NCBI GenBank assembly: GCA_965198025.1
Contig: OZ240237.1
Location: forward strand, 2,914,001 to 2,978,000
Origin: CAYWWM01 sp965198025
GTDB taxonomy: Bacteria; Acidobacteriota; Terriglobia; 2-12-FULL-54-10
Direction: 5' to 3'
DNA: 64,000 nt
Shown here in pieces: positions 59,976-64,000 of this stretch. The notes below the pieces were generated by a model. That model saw only the letters and a list, made by a program, of their open reading frames with translations, searched no databases and had not been told where the DNA came from. Position numbers and translations under genes: made by a program. How positions within the stretch are numbered: position 1 is the first letter of the stretch; every line of letters begins with the position of its first letter.

Positions 59976-60866
59976 CTAGCGGGCCAGGCGGTAGCGGCGG
60001 CCGGCATTGGCGGCTTCGGCGACGACTTCCCCAGCCTCCTGGAGCTCGATCAGGTGAGCCAGGACGGACTGCGCGGCAGCGCCGTGCAGCCCGGGCGAAA
60101 CGTCCACATAGACGGCCGCGACGATCTCAGGGATGGTGGCCGGGCGCTCCGCGAGCCGCCGCAAAATGGCCGCGCGGCGCTCCCGGCGATGCTGCAGAAA
60201 GGCGCGCACATGCGACTTGGGGTCGGTGACGGGCGGGCCGTGCGTGGGGAAGTAGACGGCGTCATCGCGATCGAGGAGCCGTTCGAGGGAGCGCATGTAG
60301 TCCGCCATGTCGCCGTCCGGGGGCATGATGATACTGGTCGACCAGCCCATGACATGGTCTCCGGAAAACAGGGCTTTCTCCTCCGGCAGCGCGAAGCACA
60401 GATGGTCGGAAGCGTGGCCGGGCGTGTGCAGCGCCGTGAGGCGCCATGCGGGCCCCTCCAGCGTGTCTCCCTCGGCGAGCTTGCGGTCGGTCGCCAAGCC
60501 GTAGTAACTGCTCTCGGGCCCGCCGGCGGCGGACCGGGCGGCCTGGGAGCCGAAGCTGTAGGTGGGGGCGCCGGTGGCCCGCTGTATCTCGGCCATGCCG
60601 GGCCAGTGGTCGGCGTGGCTGTGGGTGATGAGAATGCAATCCACGGTTTCGCCGCGCAGGGAGCGCAGGACGGCGCCGGTGTGGCTGCCGAGCGATGGGC
60701 CGGGATCAATCACAGCGACCCGGCCGCGTCCGACGATGTAGGTACCGGTGCCCGGCCCGGTGAAAGAACCCGGATTGCGTGCCACGATGCGCCGTACCAG
60801 CGGAGAGAGGGTTTCGAGTACCTCATACTCGAAGTCAAACTTCTGATAGAAACGAATCGGCGTCAT
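59976..60866 (-). CDS. MBL-fold hydrolase, LACTB2/RNase-like type
   Basis: A 296-residue cytosolic zinc hydrolase beginning at ATG 60866 (MTPIRFYQKFDFEYEVLETL). The metal site is complete: ITHSHADHWPGMAEI (HxHxDH), LHTPGHASDHLCFALPEEK (His), FSGDHVMGWSTSIIMPPDGD (Asp), and FPTHGPPVTDP (last His). The C-terminus is a winged-helix-like domain (RPATIPEIVAAVYVDVSPGL, VLAHLIELQEAGEVV) as in LACTB2-like proteins. Members degrade lactones or RNA; the substrate here is not evident. It is convergent with the lectin-like gene. Confidence 0.85.
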   Translation of the reverse strand: MTPIRFYQKFDFEYEVLETLSPLVRRIVARNPGSFTGPGTGTYIVGRGRVAVIDPGPSLGSHTGAVLRSLRGETVDCILITHSHADHWPGMAEIQRATGAPTYSFGSQAARSAAGGPESSYYGLATDRKLAEGDTLEGPAWRLTALHTPGHASDHLCFALPEEKALFSGDHVMGWSTSIIMPPDGDMADYMRSLERLLDRDDAVYFPTHGPPVTDPKSHVRAFLQHRRERRAAILRRLAERPATIPEIVAAVYVDVSPGLHGAAAQSVLAHLIELQEAGEVVAEAANAGRRYRLAR

Positions 60867-61143
60867 TTTGGACAACCCCAGCGCGGGCGAGGCCCTTTTC
60901 ATATTTCGAGGCGGCAACGGCTACGATTTCCCAGTGCCGCAAAAGACGAGCAGTTGGCTGCGGAATTGCGTTCCCTGAAACACTGCGCCCCGGTTTTCGA
61001 CTTCGGCTGATACCCGGACAGGCCCCTGGCAATCATGTCTGTGATCGCTGATCTTGCGGAGCCCGTTTTCTGCGAACTGGATTCCGCAACCGCGAATGCC
61101 CCGATCATCGTCCCAGGCCTGGAACGTTCCTTGCGTTACACCG
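60867..61143. other. intergenic stretch without a supported gene
   Basis: Several overlapping minus-strand frames exist, but none has a clear start, coding character throughout or a family I know. Two of them join around 60900-60920 into protein-like text, which might be a degenerate gene, but I cannot support it. Confidence 0.4.
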
Positions 61144-62442
61144 TTAAATTGGATTTCCCCCTGCTGGATATTCCGCCGCGGGCACACTGCCCAATCCGCC
61201 TCCCGCAGGCTTCTCGCGGACCGCCACGATCATCAAAGCTGCCAGGATGGCCAATGCAGCCGCAGAGTAAAATGCCAGAGTATAGTTGCCGAACCACCTG
61301 TAGAAGTATCCTCCGAGGGCCGACCCAAACGCGGCTCCAAGCTGGTGGGACATAAAAATCCATCCCGACAGTTCTCCGACCGAGTGCCGGCCAAACAGCC
61401 GGGCTATCAGCGCAGTGGTCGCCGGCACGGTAGAAAGATAATTGAAGCCATAGACTGCGGCAAAGGCAAACAGTCCCGGAGCAGTTCCCACCAAAGGCAG
61501 GAAAGCCAGAGACAGTCCCCGCAAAACGTAATAGCAGATCAAGGGAGCCTTGGGGCCTAACCGGTCGCAGATCCATCCCGAGCCGATTGTTCCTGCAATG
61601 TTCAGAGCGCCCATCAGTCCGAGGGCCTGTGCGGCCTGGGATGCGGAGAAGCCATGTTCCGTTGTGTGAGGAATCAAATGAGTGAGGATGAGACCGGAGG
61701 TGGTGTAACCACAGATACAGTAGCTTCCCGCCAGAAGCCAGAATGGCAAGCTCCGCGAGGCCGACCAGATGCTCGTTCTTTTCCTGTTTCTTTCCGACAA
61801 CCTTCTGGAAACGGATCTCTCTGTGGAACCGTATCGGTTCAGTCCTACATCGGAGGGGGCATTGCGGATCAGGAAACCCGCCAGCGGCATCACTAGCAGC
61901 AGGAAACCCACCCCAAGCACCAGAAAAGTCGTTCGCCAGCCCCATGTGACGGTGAGAGCCATAGCGAGTGGGATCACGAGCAATTGCCCCGCCGCCATTC
62001 CTGCGCCGAAGATCCCAATCACCAAACCGATATTGGAGTCGAACCATCTCATGGTGGTGGAAGCGGCCACGCTCATCGCCGCGCCTCCTGCTCCCAGTGC
62101 CGTGATGATTCCCGCCGTCACGTACAGTTGCCAGAGCGAGCTCACATGAGCTGTTCCCAGAGTTCCCGCGCTCAAGAGGATCGCGCCCGATACGAGGACG
62201 CCCCTGGGTCCCCACCGATCCGCCAGACGTCCCACTAAAGGGCCAATCGCTCCATAGAGAAACAGGGAAACCGCAGCTACCGTCGACAGGGAAACCCGAT
62301 CCCAGCCAAATTCCGCCTCGATCGGTTGGATGAAGACGCCAAAAGAGGCTCGGATGCCTGCTCCGGACATCAAGACTACGACCACGGCCACCACCACCAC
62401 CCAGGCGTAGTGGGGCCGTCCGATCTGGAATGGCATTTTCAT
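61144..62442 (-). CDS. MFS transporter, monocarboxylate/oxalate-formate type
   Basis: A 432-residue inner-membrane carrier of the major facilitator superfamily with 12 predicted helices. ATG 62442 has GGGGAG upstream. The start HYAWVVVVAVVVVLMSGAGI and ASFGVFIQPIEAEFGWDR is typical of the MCT/oxalate-formate-antiporter group. The loop 2-3 motif is GPLVGRLADRWGPRGVLVSG, and loop 8-9 has IGSGWICDRLGPKAPLICYY. Substrates in this group are small organic acids. It lies alone and is divergent from the NHL-repeat gene. Confidence 0.85.
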   Translation of the reverse strand: MKMPFQIGRPHYAWVVVVAVVVVLMSGAGIRASFGVFIQPIEAEFGWDRVSLSTVAAVSLFLYGAIGPLVGRLADRWGPRGVLVSGAILLSAGTLGTAHVSSLWQLYVTAGIITALGAGGAAMSVAASTTMRWFDSNIGLVIGIFGAGMAAGQLLVIPLAMALTVTWGWRTTFLVLGVGFLLLVMPLAGFLIRNAPSDVGLNRYGSTERSVSRRLSERNRKRTSIWSASRSLPFWLLAGSYCICGYTTSGLILTHLIPHTTEHGFSASQAAQALGLMGALNIAGTIGSGWICDRLGPKAPLICYYVLRGLSLAFLPLVGTAPGLFAFAAVYGFNYLSTVPATTALIARLFGRHSVGELSGWIFMSHQLGAAFGSALGGYFYRWFGNYTLAFYSAAALAILAALMIVAVREKPAGGGLGSVPAAEYPAGGNPI

Positions 62443-62747
62443 CTAAATTCTCCCCGGATTCCCGCCTTGAGATTCCGGAGTTCACTCTCTCCGCTAACCT
62501 GGCTCACAAGAAACGGCCTGCCTTAGTCTTCACCCGAAGTACATTCCATTGGGGGGACTGCTGATGTGGGCTGGTACGAAGCCATTGGCTTGCTGGTTCT
62601 GCTCCTGTGATCTGACCGGCCATTTTGTGCCGATTTTTGCAGCACGCGATTGGGAGCCTACATTATAACCAGGGGTTGTTCCGTAAGGGTTGCGTTCAAT
62701 CGAATTTTCAGCCCACAGAATGAATAGCGAATTCCTGCAGGTGAACG

Positions 62748-62778
62748 GGACAGGCCGGAGGCCTGTCGCTACCTGACA
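62748..62778. repeat. REP-like palindrome
   Basis: ACAGGCCGGAGGCCTGT is a palindrome followed by CGCTACCTG. The same element occurs near 55663. The rest of 62443-62860 has no supported gene. Confidence 0.6.
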
Positions 62779-62860
62779 GCGATTGACCAGCATTTCCTCA
62801 GGGCGTAGGATAGCGGCGTGTGGATGAACGAGTCGCCGTGATTTCAACAGGAGGGCTGCC

Positions 62861-63961
62861 ATGGCACTGTCCGGCCGCTTGGCAATGGCGTTGACCGCAG
62901 GCATCGCCGCGCTCGCGCTCACGGGAGGCCTGATGTTCTTCTCCCAGACCGAAGTCAGCGATCCCGCGATCAATCCGCTGCCGAATCCGAATCCCACGGT
63001 CATCCGGGACTGGGCGGAAGCTGCCCGACGGCAGGACCTGGGGCTCGACGGCAGGAATCGACATCGGCCCGGACGGGCACGTCTGGGCCTACGACCGCTG
63101 CGGTTCGGTTGATTTGGCAATCGCCAATTGCGACGGCGTGCCCGTTGCGCCTGTTCTGAAATTCGACCGCTCGACCGGGAGCGTGCTTGCCAGCTTCGGC
63201 GAGGGGTTGTTCGTGCTTCCGCACGGGCTCCACGTGGATCGCGACGGGAACGTCTGGGTGACCGACTCGCGCGGCAACGACTCTGGAACCAAGGGGCATC
63301 GGGTCATCAAGTTCAGCCCCCAAGGCGAGGTGCTGCTGACGCTCGGCATGGCGGGGCAGGCCGGGGCCCCTCCGAGCCTGCTGACGGAGCCGTGCGACGT
63401 GATCACCGCGCCCAACGGCGATATCTTCGTTTCGGAAGGCCACAGCGGGCAGAACCCGAACGCTCGCCCGACACGGTGGCGCGCATCTCGAAGTTCACGA
63501 AGGACGGCCGGTTCATCAAGTCCTGGGGCCGGTTCGGGTCCGGGCCGGGCGAGTTCCGCACGCCGCATGCGCTGGCCTTCGACTCGCGCGGCCGGCTGTT
63601 CGTGGCCGACCGGGGAAATCATCGGATTCAGATTTTCGACCAGGACGGCAATTACATCGACTCCTACGAGCAGTTCAGCCGGGTGAGCGGGCTGTTCATC
63701 ACCGCGGACGACATGCTCTATGCGATTGATTCGGAGTCGAACCCTGAGCGCCACCCGAACTGGAAGACCGGCGTCCGCATCGGGAGCGTGAACGAAGACC
63801 GCGTCACCGCGTTCATTCCACCGCATGACTCTCCCGCCGGACCCCACGGGGCAGCGGGAGAAGGAGTGGCCGTGGACCCGGAGGGCAACGTCTACGCGGC
63901 CGAAGGGCCCAGCTCGCGCCCGCACGCCGGCGGCGGAATGACGAAATACATCAGGCGGTAG
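62861..63961 (+). pseudogene. secreted NHL-repeat beta-propeller protein with two frameshifts
   Basis: The gene starts at ATG 62861, right after AGGAGGGCTGCC, with a signal-anchor-like leader (LAMALTAGIAALALTGGLMF). At about 63041 (GGGGCTC) the frame must shift to give STAGIDIGPDGHVWAYDRCG and the NHL repeats LPHGLHVDRDGNVWVTDSRG and EPCDVITAPNGDIFVSEGHS. A second shift at about 63459 (CGCCCGAC) leads to ISKFTKDGRFIKSWGRFGSG, TPHALAFDSRGRLFVADRGN and HRIQIFDQDGNYID, ending TKYIRR. Restored, it would be a six-bladed propeller of about 366 residues. Both shifts lie at short homopolymers, so sequence errors are possible. Confidence 0.75.
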
Positions 63962-63969
63962 AACATCCC

Positions 63970-64000
63970 ATGAAAACTTACACTGGACGATTTGCGATTT
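63970..64000 (+). CDS. start of a further reading frame (3' partial)
   Basis: An ATG at 63970 directly after the NHL-gene stop opens the residues MKTYTGRFAI before the window ends. The position 8 bp after a stop suggests the next gene of the same unit, but nothing can be said of its product. Confidence 0.3.
   Translation, partial: MKTYTGRFAI

Overview
The window is about 64 kb of moderately GC-rich bacterial chromosome with one rRNA operon. I infer an Acidobacteriota genome, possibly Bryobacterales/Solibacter-like. The grounds are the gene content (DUF6152 secreted protein, a very CrtC/AttH-like secreted protein, a secreted cupin, VOC/LLM pairs, an NHL-repeat protein), the many REP-like repeats and the tig-clpP-clpX-lon block. 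No database was searched, so the taxonomy is an inference.

Layout. 1-4.4 kb: end of a 4,5-dihydroxyphthalate-decarboxylase-like protein, two secreted proteins, a long dispersed repeat and an AttH/CrtC-like protein. 4.4-8.2 kb: an accessory pocket made of gene remnants (a frameshifted gene, a transposase/integrase start, a signal-peptide stub, a plasmid-replication-initiator tail) plus a HEPN-like protein, a HigBA toxin-antitoxin pair and an AbiJ-like protein. 8.2-26.5 kb: housekeeping and central metabolism (FtsX-type permease, citrate synthase, transketolase, glycogen synthase, thioredoxin, purA, moeA/moaC/mog, PEP carboxykinase, a medium-chain dehydrogenase). 26.6-36.6 kb: an ECF sigma/anti-sigma pair with an in-frame amber codon, then rho, lon, clpX, clpP, tig, a zinc-ribbon coiled-coil protein and rnhA. 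39.2-44.9 kb: a complete rRNA operon on the minus strand (16S, tRNA-Ala, tRNA-Ile, 23S, 5S) with a consensus promoter and a terminator hairpin. 45.3-55.4 kb: a potassium channel/RCK protein, an unknown protein, a HicB-like protein and a type I restriction-modification locus with a broken specificity subunit. 55.6-64 kb: VOC, LLM, cupin, lectin-like, MBL-fold, MFS and NHL genes.

Main discovery. Between rnhA and the repeat at 38.0 kb lies a two-gene unit, 36.74-37.67 kb, whose reading frames are open only if UGA is read as selenocysteine. The first gene is a MerT-like membrane protein in which the Cys-Cys pair of the first membrane helix is encoded by two consecutive UGA codons (residues 22-23). 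They are followed at once by a near-perfect SECIS-like hairpin. The second is a secreted MerP-like heavy-metal-binding protein whose CxxC motif is UxxC (UGA at codon 37). A perfect-spacing sigma-70 promoter (TTGACA-17-TATAGT) precedes the pair. I read this as a selenocysteine version of a Mer-type metal transfer relay.

A second theme is a CTAG-ended dispersed repeat family (copies at 2839, 8094, 38015 and 58698, with a diverged inverted one near 991). Its ends sit on stop codons and next to gene remnants. Several genes (hsdS, the NHL protein, the sigma factor, the remnant at 4.4 kb) carry frameshifts or stops. Some of these may be assembly errors rather than true decay.
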